NCBI GenBank assembly: GCA_013139635.1
Contig: WTAL01000156.1
Location: 1 to 38,863, forward strand
From: Paracoccaceae bacterium
GTDB lineage: Bacteria > Pseudomonadota > Alphaproteobacteria > Rhodobacterales > Rhodobacteraceae
Length of the DNA: 38,863 bases
Direction of reading: 5' to 3'
Shown: positions 1 through 8,734 of the stretch, piece by piece
Layout of the letters: each line of letters starts with the position of its first letter
How positions within the stretch are numbered: position 1 is the first letter of the stretch
Position numbers and translations under genes: made by a program
Notes under the pieces: generated by a model
Seen by the model: only the letters and a program-made list of their open reading frames with translations
What the model was told of the DNA's origin: nothing
The model's database searches: none

Positions 1-7
1 GGCTGGC

Positions 8-1693
8 TCATCCCATCCACCGGCGCACGGGCGCGTTGGCCTCTTCGAGCGGTTGGGTGATGATATCTATGAGGGTGGGGCCGTCATGCTTGAGGGCTTG
101 TTTCATTACGTTTTCCAGCTCTTCAGGGTTTTCTACCCGCCATGATTTTACGCCATAAGCGGCGGCCACGGCGGCTTGGTCTACGCGGTTAAAATCGACG
201 TTATAATAGCGAGCGTCTTTATCGGCAAACTGGCTGGCTTTGATCCAGCCGAATGTCGCGTTGGAAAACACGATGTAAGTGATCGGGGCCTTATAGCGCG
301 TTATCGTTTCCAATTCGCCCACCGTAAAGCCAAAAGAGCCGTCGCCCATCATGGCCACAATCTTGCTTTCTGGCCGTCCAAACCACGCGCCGAGCGCGGC
401 CGACATCGCATAGCCCAGCGCCCCATGGGCGCGGTTGGTGATGAAGTGCCGCCCCGCTTTGGGCAGCTCGTAATAGGCCGAAATATAGGGGCAGCTTGTA
501 CCGGGGTCACTCAGAATTATGGCATCCTCGGGCAGCAGTTTTTGCAGGGTGGCAATCACCCGCTCGGGGCGGATGGGCTGCTCGGTGCTGGTAGCAAGTT
601 GGTTAAAGCGGGCAAATTTGCGGGCTTTGATATCGGCTATGGCCGCTGCACCGCCAAAAGACTTTTCGCTCTGCTTATCCAGCGCATTATTCACCGCCTC
701 AAGGCTCAGACGCAGGTCACCGACCACGCCCACTTCAGTGCGGTAGTTCGCGCCGATCACCATCGGATCACTATCGAAATGCACAATGCGGGTGGCGGGG
801 CTCGGAGCCTCCCAGCGAGAAGTTGTGGTGGAGCCAGCGCGCGCGCCCATGAAAATGACCAGATCAGCCGCTTGCATCATCTCCCATGTTTCATCGGTGC
901 CGCCATTAGAGCCAACCACGCCAAGGCTTTGCGGGTTGGTATCTGCGAGGGAGCCTTGGCCGGAAATCGAGGTCGCCACGGGGATATCTAAGCGGGTGGA
1001 AAGCTGGTTGAGCGCGTCCATCGCGCCCGCAATTACCACGCCGCCACCACAAACGATCAGCGGGTTCTTGGCGGAAAGTATCGCCTCAATCGCCGCCTCA
1101 ATCGCGCCCTGCTCGGGGCCAACGGGGTAGGCGGGGTAGGTTTGCAGGGCCTCATCAGCCCAAATATCGGAAGGGTCCACCGCGTCATACTGGATATCAT
1201 ATGGCAGGCCTAAATGCGCCGCGCCGGGGCGGCCCGTGGTCATGGCCCGAAAGGATTTTCGCACCATGCGGGGGATGTGCGCGGCCTGCTTTATAACGGT
1301 GTTAAACTTGGTGAGCGGGCGCATCAGTGCCTCTTGGTCCACCTCCGTCAGCGGATATTTCCCGTAGCTGCCCACCGAAATATCAGTGGTAATGCCCAGC
1401 ACCGCATAGCTGCTTTCGCTCGCCTCAATCAGCCCCGGCAAAATGTAAGTCGCCCCACCGCCCGAAGGCCCCTCGCACACACCCACGCGGCCCGTTACCC
1501 GCGAATATCCGTCCGCCATATAGCCCGCCGAGCGCTCGTCCCTCGTGAGCACATGGGTGATATTATGAGGCAGTTCGCGCATGGCATCATAAAACGGCAA
1601 GGTCGTATCTCCGCACAGGCCAAAAATATGCTGCACCCCGTGGGCCTCCAGCATTTTGACCATCGCTTCCGCGCCGTTGAGTTGGTTATCCAT
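8..1693 (-). CDS. ThDP-dependent enzyme, acetolactate synthase-like
   Basis: A 561-residue protein with the three-domain layout of ThDP enzymes of the acetolactate synthase/decarboxylase group. The N-terminal PYR domain carries the activating glutamate E53 in a TRDERSAGYMADGY block. A central transhydrogenase-like domain follows. The C-terminal PP domain has the ThDP/Mg motif GDGSF at about 450 with the partner Asn near 478. I chose the ATG at 1693 because GGAAGGA lies 7-8 bases upstream; an in-frame GTG extends 18 residues further but would run through the operator. It is divergent from a GntR regulator and an Asp/Glu racemase-family gene, so it probably acts on a 2-oxo acid linked to the racemase substrate. 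The true reaction cannot be read from sequence, and it need not be a biosynthetic acetolactate synthase, since no regulatory subunit gene is adjacent. Confidence 0.88.
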   Translation of the reverse strand: MDNQLNGAEAMVKMLEAHGVQHIFGLCGDTTLPFYDAMRELPHNITHVLTRDERSAGYMADGYSRVTGRVGVCEGPSGGGATYILPGLIEASESSYAVLGITTDISVGSYGKYPLTEVDQEALMRPLTKFNTVIKQAAHIPRMVRKSFRAMTTGRPGAAHLGLPYDIQYDAVDPSDIWADEALQTYPAYPVGPEQGAIEAAIEAILSAKNPLIVCGGGVVIAGAMDALNQLSTRLDIPVATSISGQGSLADTNPQSLGVVGSNGGTDETWEMMQAADLVIFMGARAGSTTTSRWEAPSPATRIVHFDSDPMVIGANYRTEVGVVGDLRLSLEAVNNALDKQSEKSFGGAAAIADIKARKFARFNQLATSTEQPIRPERVIATLQKLLPEDAIILSDPGTSCPYISAYYELPKAGRHFITNRAHGALGYAMSAALGAWFGRPESKIVAMMGDGSFGFTVGELETITRYKAPITYIVFSNATFGWIKASQFADKDARYYNVDFNRVDQAAVAAAYGVKSWRVENPEELENVMKQALKHDGPTLIDIITQPLEEANAPVRRWMG

Positions 1694-1714
1694 ACGAGTC
1701 CTTCCTTTACAAAT

Positions 1715-1722
1715 TGTATACA
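1715..1722. promoter_or_regulatory. Candidate GntR/FadR-type operator TGTATACA
   Basis: A perfect 8-base palindrome sits in the 68-base gap between the divergent ThDP-enzyme and GntR starts. It fits the FadR-subfamily half-site pattern yGTm-kACr with no spacer. Its place just upstream of the ThDP-enzyme ribosome-binding site suggests autoregulation plus repression of the divergent gene. Binding by the adjacent regulator is inferred. Confidence 0.5.
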
Positions 1723-1761
1723 GCAAAGTATTAACTTGTGAAGACATTTTTTGAGAGCCCC

Positions 1762-2454
1762 ATGAACAAGCACCTAAGCAGCGTTGACAAAGCCTATGCC
1801 CGCCTGCGCGAAATGGCCGTGGCGTTTGAGTTTAAGCCCGAGGAGCGGCTGAATGAAAGCGTGCTTTCGGTGCAGCTCGGGGCCAGCCGCACGCCCTTGC
1901 GCGAGGCGCTGAATAGGCTAGTGGCCGAAGGGTTTTTGACCTTCAAAACCGGCCGTGGATTCTTTTGCCGCGCCCTTAGCCCTTCGCGCATTTGCGAGCT
2001 TTATGAGGCGCGCCAAGCGATTGAAACCGAGGCGGTGCGCCGCGCGGTAGCACGCGCAGAGGATGCCGAACTCACGGCGCTCGGGGCGTATCTTGATACG
2101 ATTGAGCCCGACTATGAAACCTGTGAAGACCTTTCCAAACTGCTAGAAATGGACGAGGCATTTCACCGCCGGCTGGCCGAGCTCGCGGGCAATGCCGAGC
2201 TGATAAACATGCTCGATAACATCAATGGCCGCATTCGATATGTGCGCCTGATTAACCTCGAAATTCTACGCGCAGCCCCCAAAAACAACGCGGGCCAGCT
2301 AAGCGCCCATCGCCGAATTGTGGAGGCCGTGGCCTCCCGCGATGAGGCCGCCGCCATTTCGGCGATTCGCGGCCATATCGAGCGGCGGCGGGAGGAAACC
2401 ACTGAAGCGGTGCGAATAGCGTTTTCCAAACTATATGTGCCCGAGGAGAAGTGA
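1762..2454 (+). CDS. GntR family regulator, FadR/FCD subfamily
   Basis: A 230-residue regulator. Residues about 8-72 form the GntR winged helix, with the recognition-helix block SRTPLREALNRLVAEGF followed by a wing TGRGFF. Residues about 80-215 form an all-helical FCD ligand-binding domain (ELYEARQAIE, then a metal/ligand-type helix with DEAFHRRLAELAGN). FCD regulators usually bind small carboxylic acids and are released from DNA by them. I prefer the ATG at 1762 with GAGAG upstream over a GTG at 1738. It is followed after one base by the racemase-family gene, so the two are probably cotranscribed. It likely controls the divergent ThDP enzyme as well. Confidence 0.9.
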   Translation: MNKHLSSVDKAYARLREMAVAFEFKPEERLNESVLSVQLGASRTPLREALNRLVAEGFLTFKTGRGFFCRALSPSRICELYEARQAIETEAVRRAVARAEDAELTALGAYLDTIEPDYETCEDLSKLLEMDEAFHRRLAELAGNAELINMLDNINGRIRYVRLINLEILRAAPKNNAGQLSAHRRIVEAVASRDEAAAISAIRGHIERRREETTEAVRIAFSKLYVPEEK

Positions 2455-2455
2455 C

Positions 2456-3205
2456 ATGAGCGTTGAATATGGCGGCAAAACCGTGTTTGGAGCCAATATT
2501 GGCATTATGATGCTGGAGACCCAGTTTCCGCGCATTTACGGCGATATTGCCAATGCGAATACATGGGATTTTCCGGTGCAATACCGGATTGTGCGCGGGG
2601 CGACGCCAGATAAAGTGGTGCGGGGCAACCCCTTAGAATTGGTCGATGATTTTATTGCCGCCGCGCAAGACCTCGTGGCGCATGGGTGCGACGGGCTCAC
2701 CACAAATTGCGGGTTTCTGGCGCTGATTCAGGATAAAATTTCCGAGGCTGTGCCCGTGCCCGTGGCCACCTCCAGCCTTATGCAAATTCCGATGGTGCAG
2801 GCCATGCTACCCCCCGGTAAGCGCGTTGGCGTTCTCACCATTTCCTCAGCCTCGCTGACCGAAGCCCACCTGAAAGCCGCGGGCGCGCCGTTAGACACAC
2901 CTATAATTGGCACCGACCAAGGCCGCGCCTTTACCCATGGCATTCTGGATGACCAGCCCAGCATAGATTTTGCGGATTGCCGATTGGACCTGCTCGACGC
3001 GGCGCAAAGCTTGGTCGAGCTTCATAGCGACATCGGGGCCATTGTGCTGGAATGCACAAATATGACGCCTTATGCCGCCGATATCCGCAAGCTCACTGGC
3101 CTGCCGGTATTTTCAATATTTACGCTCGTGAACTGGTTTCATGCCGGGCTTATTCCGCAGCGCTTCCCGCTGGAGCTGAACGACCCTAAGGGGATGCCGA
3201 GTTAA
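2456..3205 (+). CDS. Asp/Glu/hydantoin racemase-family protein
   Basis: A 249-residue protein of the Asp/Glu racemase superfamily, which also holds maleate isomerases, hydantoin racemases and arylmalonate decarboxylases. Both catalytic cysteines are visible: C85 in TTNCGF and C200 in LECTNM, each at the end of a beta strand in one of two Rossmann-like lobes. Two cysteines argue for a racemase or isomerase rather than a one-cysteine decarboxylase. The ATG at 2456 follows GAGGAGAA at the ideal spacing and lies one base after the GntR stop. With the divergent ThDP enzyme it forms a three-gene unit that plausibly interconverts a chiral or cis/trans acid before or after ThDP chemistry. The substrate is unknown. 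Confidence 0.85.
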   Translation: MSVEYGGKTVFGANIGIMMLETQFPRIYGDIANANTWDFPVQYRIVRGATPDKVVRGNPLELVDDFIAAAQDLVAHGCDGLTTNCGFLALIQDKISEAVPVPVATSSLMQIPMVQAMLPPGKRVGVLTISSASLTEAHLKAAGAPLDTPIIGTDQGRAFTHGILDDQPSIDFADCRLDLLDAAQSLVELHSDIGAIVLECTNMTPYAADIRKLTGLPVFSIFTLVNWFHAGLIPQRFPLELNDPKGMPS

Positions 3206-3209
3206 GCAT

Positions 3210-5444
3210 TTATGCGCGTGAAAACAGAATAAACCGCTCAATTTCAAGCGTAGCATCAGCATCAGACGAGGCCACAAGCACACGCTTTCTGGCCCCCCAA
3301 TTGGTGCCCCAACGCGCGATATACCCTTGCTTTCCTGCAAATTTTCGCTGCTGTTTTCCGCTTTCATGCGCACTAATGGCAGCCTCCAATTTGCCGCGAT
3401 GCAAAGAAACGCTTACGGGGGCATCTGTGGTATTAACAATTTTGATCCCGATAATCTCGCCATAAAAATGCTGGCCAAAGTTCAGTTCAATTGCGGTTGG
3501 CGCATCCGCAGAGATGCTCACAGAAGAGAGGTCAGCCTCAGAAGAGGCTTCTACATTTTGCTCGTGCAACAACGGCGTGTGCCGCGCTGATTTCACATCC
3601 ACCGCAATTTTGCGAATGCCGTTTTGCCAGCGCCCCGCCCTTTCATAGCCAAGCAGCCTGCGGTCAGGCTTTTGGGACGCCAAAGGCGCTGACTCCACCA
3701 CTAATGGCAGTGGAGAAAGCACCAGCTCAACGGGTGAATCTGCTAAGCGCGCCAGCAATCGAAGGCAAATATCTTGGTCGTCATTCGATGCAATCAGGTT
3801 TAAATTATCCTGATGTAGCATGATGCACGGCGGGCAGGGGCGATGATCTGAGGCCAACAGGCTCCGCATTTTACCGCTATAAATACTGAGCCGAGTCGGG
3901 GTTTTTGAGTTGGCAGAAAAAGCGCGCCCGGGGCGGGTGCACCTTACCCCCATCGCGATAAATCCGGCGGTGGGCAAGGCCATGGGGCTGGCGATCACTA
4001 CCAGCTTATGCGGCTTTGCCAATGCGCGAAGGTGCGCGCCCTGATAGTCGCCTGCAGAAAACCATGTTACGCCATCTGCCCCATCCCGCTGATACTGCGC
4101 GGCAGCAAAACCAATGGCCGAAACGCCGCGCTGCGCGGCAAAGGCCTGAAACGCCTCAAAATCAGCGTCTGACTGCAAAGGGCCAACCAAAACGGTGGCA
4201 TTTTCTACCGGTGCAGGCTGAGAAGCCGCGCGCGGTGGCTGGGCAAAATATGCTGGGTCCGGGGTGGTATTTACCCGCTGGCTTGGCCGCCAACCAATGG
4301 CTTTGCGCATGGTTTTAGCAAGCGCCGCCGGGGTGGGCGCAAACATCAGGCAGTTTTCTTGGTCGACCCAGCGATCAAATCCACCAAACGCCGCGCAATC
4401 TTGCGCCAATAGAATAGGGTTTTGATTGGCCGAAACTTCATAAGCCAGCGCGCACAGGCTTTCGAAATTTGACGGCTGCACAATGATCGCACCGGCCATG
4501 GCGGCCGCGCGATCATCACTTGGCACATTTACCTCAAATGTGATTTTATCCAAAAAACGCTCAGGCACCATAAGGCGCAAACTATCAATATATTCAGCGT
4601 TATAGCCGTAAGAGATCAGCCGGAACTTGCCGCCATAATCGGGGGTTCTGTCCAGAAATACACAGGCCGCTTTGACAAAGAGATCAGGGCGCTTAAAGGG
4701 CTGAAACCGTGAGGTGAAAACGAAATCAGGTGCGTCGGGCAAGGCGTGCGGCGCGTCTGGTTTCTCAGGCCAGATAGCTGGGGGAAAGGCGGTTTCGACC
4801 TTGTCTAGCCACGCGGGCGCAAAGCCAAAATGCGCTTGGTTATAGGCCGCGATCGCGGGAATATGCGCCACCACCCTATCGGCGTGCTGCAAGCTATAGC
4901 GCTCAAATTCAATCCGCGGGGCTATCCAGTCATTTCGCGCATGATAAAAGGGCTCAAACGCAATAATGGCCGAAAGGCTGGAGTGCAGGCGGCAGGTGAT
5001 TTCGGCGGCCTGAAAGGCCAGCCCCGCCTCTCGTGCCATGAGCAGCACGGCGCCAATGCCCATATGGTCCGGAATCTCGATATGATCAAAAGGGCCAACA
5101 TCATTTTGCACCTGCAAAGCGCTGCTGAGCACCCGCAGCCCGTTTTGGAACGGTTGGTTCAAGCTTGGGTTTGTAGCCATAGATTTGGCAATATCATCAA
5201 CGCCCAGCCACGCGGACGTCTTGGCGGTGCTTTCCAGATAATGCACCTGCGCGGCCCCGTTTAAGGCTTGCACCAAGTCCGCATGGTCGGCGGTTTTTTG
5301 GCGGCCCAGTAAAATGTGCAGGTCCAGCGCGGGGTTTTCCTGCTTGGCGTGCTGAACGATGTTAAACATCAGTCGCCCGATACCGCCAAGATCAACGGGG
5401 AATAGCTCGTCTAAGATAAAAAGGGTGCGGGTCACGGGGGCCAC
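3210..5444 (-). CDS. Glycosyltransferase group 1-like protein with extra C-terminal region
   Basis: A 744-residue protein. The first ~400 residues resemble GT-B (GT4-type) glycosyltransferases: an N-terminal Gly-rich sugar-acceptor loop (VDLGGIGRLMFNI), a central strand with DFVFTSRFQPFKRPDLFV, and a donor-site block with QPSNFESLCALAYEVSA. The E in SNFESLC matches the EX7E donor-binding region. Residues about 410-744 have no recognisable catalytic motifs. They include a small beta-rich tail (about 660-744) that could be a carbohydrate- or protein-binding module. The start is a GTG (second in-frame GTG three codons later) with no good ribosome-binding site, so the exact N-terminus is uncertain. 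It follows thiQ by 52 bases on the same strand. It meets the racemase gene tail to tail with a four-base gap. Confidence 0.75.
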   Translation of the reverse strand: MAPVTRTLFILDELFPVDLGGIGRLMFNIVQHAKQENPALDLHILLGRQKTADHADLVQALNGAAQVHYLESTAKTSAWLGVDDIAKSMATNPSLNQPFQNGLRVLSSALQVQNDVGPFDHIEIPDHMGIGAVLLMAREAGLAFQAAEITCRLHSSLSAIIAFEPFYHARNDWIAPRIEFERYSLQHADRVVAHIPAIAAYNQAHFGFAPAWLDKVETAFPPAIWPEKPDAPHALPDAPDFVFTSRFQPFKRPDLFVKAACVFLDRTPDYGGKFRLISYGYNAEYIDSLRLMVPERFLDKITFEVNVPSDDRAAAMAGAIIVQPSNFESLCALAYEVSANQNPILLAQDCAAFGGFDRWVDQENCLMFAPTPAALAKTMRKAIGWRPSQRVNTTPDPAYFAQPPRAASQPAPVENATVLVGPLQSDADFEAFQAFAAQRGVSAIGFAAAQYQRDGADGVTWFSAGDYQGAHLRALAKPHKLVVIASPMALPTAGFIAMGVRCTRPGRAFSANSKTPTRLSIYSGKMRSLLASDHRPCPPCIMLHQDNLNLIASNDDQDICLRLLARLADSPVELVLSPLPLVVESAPLASQKPDRRLLGYERAGRWQNGIRKIAVDVKSARHTPLLHEQNVEASSEADLSSVSISADAPTAIELNFGQHFYGEIIGIKIVNTTDAPVSVSLHRGKLEAAISAHESGKQQRKFAGKQGYIARWGTNWGARKRVLVASSDADATLEIERFILFSRA

Positions 5445-5496
5445 TTAATTGCTAAGGTTACATAAGCTTAGCAGACCAATATGCCTTTGTATTGCG

Positions 5497-6189
5497 CTAT
5501 TTCCCTAAATAGGCGCGCAATTCTTTTGAGGGCTTAGCAAAAAATGCGGTGGTCGGCACGGGGGCGTATGCTTGCCCTGCGCCCACAAAAACCACTGCCG
5601 CCGCAATGTGCTTTGCATCTTCCGGCGCATGGGTCACCAGCAACAGTGTGGCACCTTGCTCGGCGCGCATTTCCTCCACCAACTCAAGCATTTCAAGGCG
5701 CAGGCCCGGTCCGAGCGCCGCAAAGGGCTCATCCAGCAGCCAGATCGGCTTTTGCCGCAGCAAGGCCCGCGCCAAGGCTACCCGCTGGCGCTGCCCGCCC
5801 GAAAGCCTGCGCGGCAGTTCAGCCCCTTTGCCCGCCAACCCAACGCGGCTAAGGGCGGCTTCAACCTTGGCCTGATCTTCCCCTGAAAGCTTAAGATCAG
5901 GCCGCAGCCCCAGCCCGACATTCTGCGCAACGCTAAGATGTGGAAACAAGTTATGCTCTTGAAATAGCATTGAAATTGGCCGTTTCGCTGGCGCGAGGCC
6001 CCTCAGGCTCTCGCCCTGCCAGTGGATATCTCCGCTATGCTCAATAAACCCAGCTAGCGCCGTAAGAAGTGTTGATTTCCCGCCCCCCGACGGCCCAAGA
6101 ATGGCCGTGGTTTGGTTGGGCTTAAGCTGCATATCCGCCGCCAGCCGGAAGCTGCCCTGCACAATTTCTAAGTTTTCAAGCGCCAGCAC
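5497..6189 (-). CDS. thiQ: Thiamine ABC transporter ATP-binding protein
   Basis: A 230-residue ABC ATPase. It shows Walker A GPSGGGKST, a Q-loop near LFQEHNLFPHLSV, the signature LSGGQRQRVALARAL, Walker B WLLDEPFAAL and the switch His in VTHAPEDA. It powers thiamine/TPP uptake with ThiB and ThiP. I chose the GTG at 6189: AAAGGAGG lies at ideal spacing and the gene overlaps the thiP stop by 14 bases, which suggests translational coupling. A longer ATG form would reach 6225 inside thiP. The assignment to ThiQ rather than another importer rests on the thiB-thiP context and the TPP riboswitch upstream. Confidence 0.93.
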   Translation of the reverse strand: MLALENLEIVQGSFRLAADMQLKPNQTTAILGPSGGGKSTLLTALAGFIEHSGDIHWQGESLRGLAPAKRPISMLFQEHNLFPHLSVAQNVGLGLRPDLKLSGEDQAKVEAALSRVGLAGKGAELPRRLSGGQRQRVALARALLRQKPIWLLDEPFAALGPGLRLEMLELVEEMRAEQGATLLLVTHAPEDAKHIAAAVVFVGAGQAYAPVPTTAFFAKPSKELRAYLGK

Positions 6190-7714
6190 CGCGGCCTCCT
6201 TTGTCAAACAAATAAAACAGCCCAAAGCTGCTGGCCACCAAAATCAGCGCCACCCCCGCCGCCGCCTCCATCTGGTAGCTGCCCATCAAGCGATACATTA
6301 ATAGTGGCAGGGTTTGCACATCTGGCGGGGCAAACAGGGTGATAACCCCGAGGTCTCCCATGGAAAGCGCCGCCGCCAGGCCGGTGGCAAAGCCGAGCTC
6401 AGGCCGGATTTGTGGAAACGTAAGCAGCCGAAAACGCGCCCAGCCCGAAAGGCCGAGGCCCTCGGCCAGCCGCCCGTAATCGTGCCGCACACGGCTAAGG
6501 GCAGGGCGGAGAATGCGCAGCATTATCGGCAGGGCAAGCGCGGCGTTTACGAGGGCAGTTATCGGCAGGGCCAGCGCAAAGGGGCTGGCGAAGGGGTTGA
6601 TGAGTATGAATAATCCAGTGCCAATTACAAAGGGAGACGTGGCCAGCAGCAAGAGCAAAAACAACTCTATGGCCCCGCCGCGCTGGCTGATTTCGATAAG
6701 CCGCGCCAAGGCCAGCGAGAGGCCCAGCGCCAACACTGTGGAGACCAAAGCCACCACAAGACTCACCACAAATGCGGCCCAAAGTCCTGAGGGAAGCGCC
6801 GTTAAGCCCTCCAGCCCTTTGGCCAAAATAGCCAGCAATGGCAGGCCAACAAAAAATGCTGCCAGCACCAGCACCGCGCCATCCAGCAGCATCGGCCCCC
6901 TTCGCCTATCCCAGTTTTGAAACGGCGCGCCCAGCCCGCCGCCAAAACGCGAGGCCTTTCCAAAATGAAAGGCCAAGGCCGCCGCCGCAAGGCCAATAAC
7001 CAGCTGCACGATCGCCAGCTGCGCCGCGCTTGCCAGATCGAACTCAAAGCGCAACGCTTGATAAATCGCCAGCTCAATGGTGCTGGCTTTTGGCCCGCCG
7101 CCCAGCGCCAACACCACTGCAAAGCTCGACATGCACAGCATAAATATCACCAAAAGCGCCGAGGGTGCTGCGCCGCGCAAAACAGGTGCATCAAAAAGCG
7201 CAAACCTCGCGCGCGGCGCTAGGTCAAGCTGGGCCGCAAGCCGATAATGCTCGGCTGGCACCGCCTGCCAGCCTTGCAGCAGCATCCGCGTGGCCAGCGG
7301 CAGGTTAAAAAACACATGCGCCAGCAGCACGCCGTTTAGCCCGTAAATATCAAGCGGCCCAAGGCCCACCAACGCCAGCAAATCGCTAAAAGCCCCGCTG
7401 CGCCCCCATATGGCCAGCAGCCCCAGCACAGCCACGATTGAGGGCAGCAAAAACGGCGCGCCCAGTAGCGAGATCATAAGCCCCCGCCCAAAAAACGCCC
7501 GTCGCGCCAACGCTTTAGCCAGCGGCACGGCCAAAGCCACACTGATGACCGCCGAAAGGCTGGCTTGTAGCAGGGTAAAGCGGATAGCAGGCCAAACGGC
7601 GGCGCTCACCCCACCGGATTCAGCCCGAGAAAGCAGGGCCAGCACGGGGGCCAGCACCAGCACCGCCACAACAAAAAGCGCAGCGATGCCTAGGGGTTTG
7701 GCCAGTCGGTTCAC
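6176..7714 (-). CDS. thiP: Thiamine ABC transporter permease
   Basis: A duplicated binding-protein-dependent permease of about 512 residues with roughly 12 hydrophobic helices. Two copies of the EAA-type cytoplasmic loop are visible, around WQAVPAEHYRLAAQL in the first half and LSRVRHDYGRLAEGLGL in the second. This fused two-half design is usual for ThiP. I place the start at GTG 7714, which overlaps the thiB stop as GTGA. An in-frame ATG at 7735 is possible but has its purine run directly against the start codon. It is the second gene of the riboswitch-controlled thiBPQ operon. Confidence 0.92.
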   Translation of the reverse strand: MNRLAKPLGIAALFVVAVLVLAPVLALLSRAESGGVSAAVWPAIRFTLLQASLSAVISVALAVPLAKALARRAFFGRGLMISLLGAPFLLPSIVAVLGLLAIWGRSGAFSDLLALVGLGPLDIYGLNGVLLAHVFFNLPLATRMLLQGWQAVPAEHYRLAAQLDLAPRARFALFDAPVLRGAAPSALLVIFMLCMSSFAVVLALGGGPKASTIELAIYQALRFEFDLASAAQLAIVQLVIGLAAAALAFHFGKASRFGGGLGAPFQNWDRRRGPMLLDGAVLVLAAFFVGLPLLAILAKGLEGLTALPSGLWAAFVVSLVVALVSTVLALGLSLALARLIEISQRGGAIELFLLLLLATSPFVIGTGLFILINPFASPFALALPITALVNAALALPIMLRILRPALSRVRHDYGRLAEGLGLSGWARFRLLTFPQIRPELGFATGLAAALSMGDLGVITLFAPPDVQTLPLLMYRLMGSYQMEAAAGVALILVASSFGLFYLFDKGGRGAGA

Positions 7715-8685
7715 TGGCTTAGCGCACGCACCCATTCCTCAATACCGGCTTTTCGGTCCTCGTCCGTAAAGCCATTGGGGGAGAGGGCAGCGGCGGGGTC
7801 TATCATCTGGCTAAAGGCTTCTGGCACGTCAACTGCTGTTGCCGGATACATCCAGTTGGTTTCCGGAATCACGCTCTGAAAGGCGTCTGTGGTGACAAAA
7901 GCCAAAAACTCATCCGCCAGCGCCTGCTGGCCACTGCCCGCCAGCTTGGCCACAAGCTCAACCTGCAAATAGTGACCCTCAACAAATGAGGCGGCTGATT
8001 TGGTCGGGTCATCCTCGGCGATCAAGTGGTAAGCGGGCGAGGTGGTGTAGGAAAGCACCATATCGGCCTCGCCTTCCAGAAACATGCCATAAGCCTCAGA
8101 CCAGCCCTTGGTTACGGTCACGATGTTATCAGAAAGTGCCTCCCAAACGAGGGGCGCGCTGTCGCCGTAAGCCGCCTTTACCCAAATCACCAGCCCGAGG
8201 CCGGGGGTTGAAGAACGAGGGTCTTGGATGACAATGCTGAGGTCTGAAAGGGCCAGCGCTTCAAAGCTGTCAGGCACCTCGGTTAGCTTGGTGTTGTCAT
8301 AGACAAACGCCAGATAGCCCCAATCATAGGGCAAAAACGTGTCGTCCTGCCACTCGATCGGCAAAGCCAGCCCTTCGGGGGCCGCTGCCAACGGCGCAAA
8401 AATGCCCAATTCCCGCGCGGTTTCCATCAGCGAGTTATCAAGCCCCAGCACCACATCGGCCTCGGTGCGCTCACCTTCCAGCCGGAGCCGCGCCAGCATG
8501 GCCGCGCCATCTCCGGCGCTTACAAATTCAAGCGTGCAATCGCACTCGGCCTCAAAAGCGGCTTTTATCTGCGGGCCGGGGCCCCAATCAGATACAAAGC
8601 TATCATACGTATAAACGGTCAGTGTTTCTGCGGCTGCGCTGCCAAATGGCAAACATAAGGCCGCAGCGAAAAGGAATTTCTTCAT
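7711..8685 (-). CDS. thiB: Periplasmic thiamine-binding protein
   Basis: A 324-residue solute-binding protein. A Sec signal peptide (Lys2-Lys3, then a hydrophobic stretch, cleavage after ...GSAAA) leads to a mature start ETLTVYTYDSF, which is typical of ThiB/iron-type type II binding proteins. It would capture thiamine, TMP or TPP in the periplasm and deliver it to ThiPQ. The ribosome-binding site AGGAGA sits 5 bases before the ATG. The leader holds a TPP riboswitch, so the operon should be shut down when TPP is abundant. Confidence 0.94.
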   Translation of the reverse strand: MKKFLFAAALCLPFGSAAAETLTVYTYDSFVSDWGPGPQIKAAFEAECDCTLEFVSAGDGAAMLARLRLEGERTEADVVLGLDNSLMETARELGIFAPLAAAPEGLALPIEWQDDTFLPYDWGYLAFVYDNTKLTEVPDSFEALALSDLSIVIQDPRSSTPGLGLVIWVKAAYGDSAPLVWEALSDNIVTVTKGWSEAYGMFLEGEADMVLSYTTSPAYHLIAEDDPTKSAASFVEGHYLQVELVAKLAGSGQQALADEFLAFVTTDAFQSVIPETNWMYPATAVDVPEAFSQMIDPAAALSPNGFTDEDRKAGIEEWVRALSQ

Positions 8686-8734
8686 GGTATTCTCCTAAGC
8701 TACGACGCAAGCAAAGTGTGGGAGATCCCATACC
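8686..8734 (-). promoter_or_regulatory. Predicted Shine-Dalgarno-sequestering stem of the thiB leader
   Basis: On the transcript, UCUCC (8725-8721) can pair with GGAGA (8695-8691), the core of the thiB ribosome-binding site. GGUAU (8734-8730) can pair with AUACC (8690-8686) directly before the AUG. Together this gives two 5-bp helices separated by a 4-base bulge (GGGA). GGU of the outer helix is also the 3' strand of aptamer helix P1, so the two structures compete. This is a plausible translational expression platform. No U-tract terminator is seen between aptamer and start. Confidence 0.5.

Noticed and set aside
5451-5472. GCTAAG...CTTAGC dyad between thiQ and the glycosyltransferase gene
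   Set aside because: Six bp, 10-base loop and no T-run; too weak to call a terminator.
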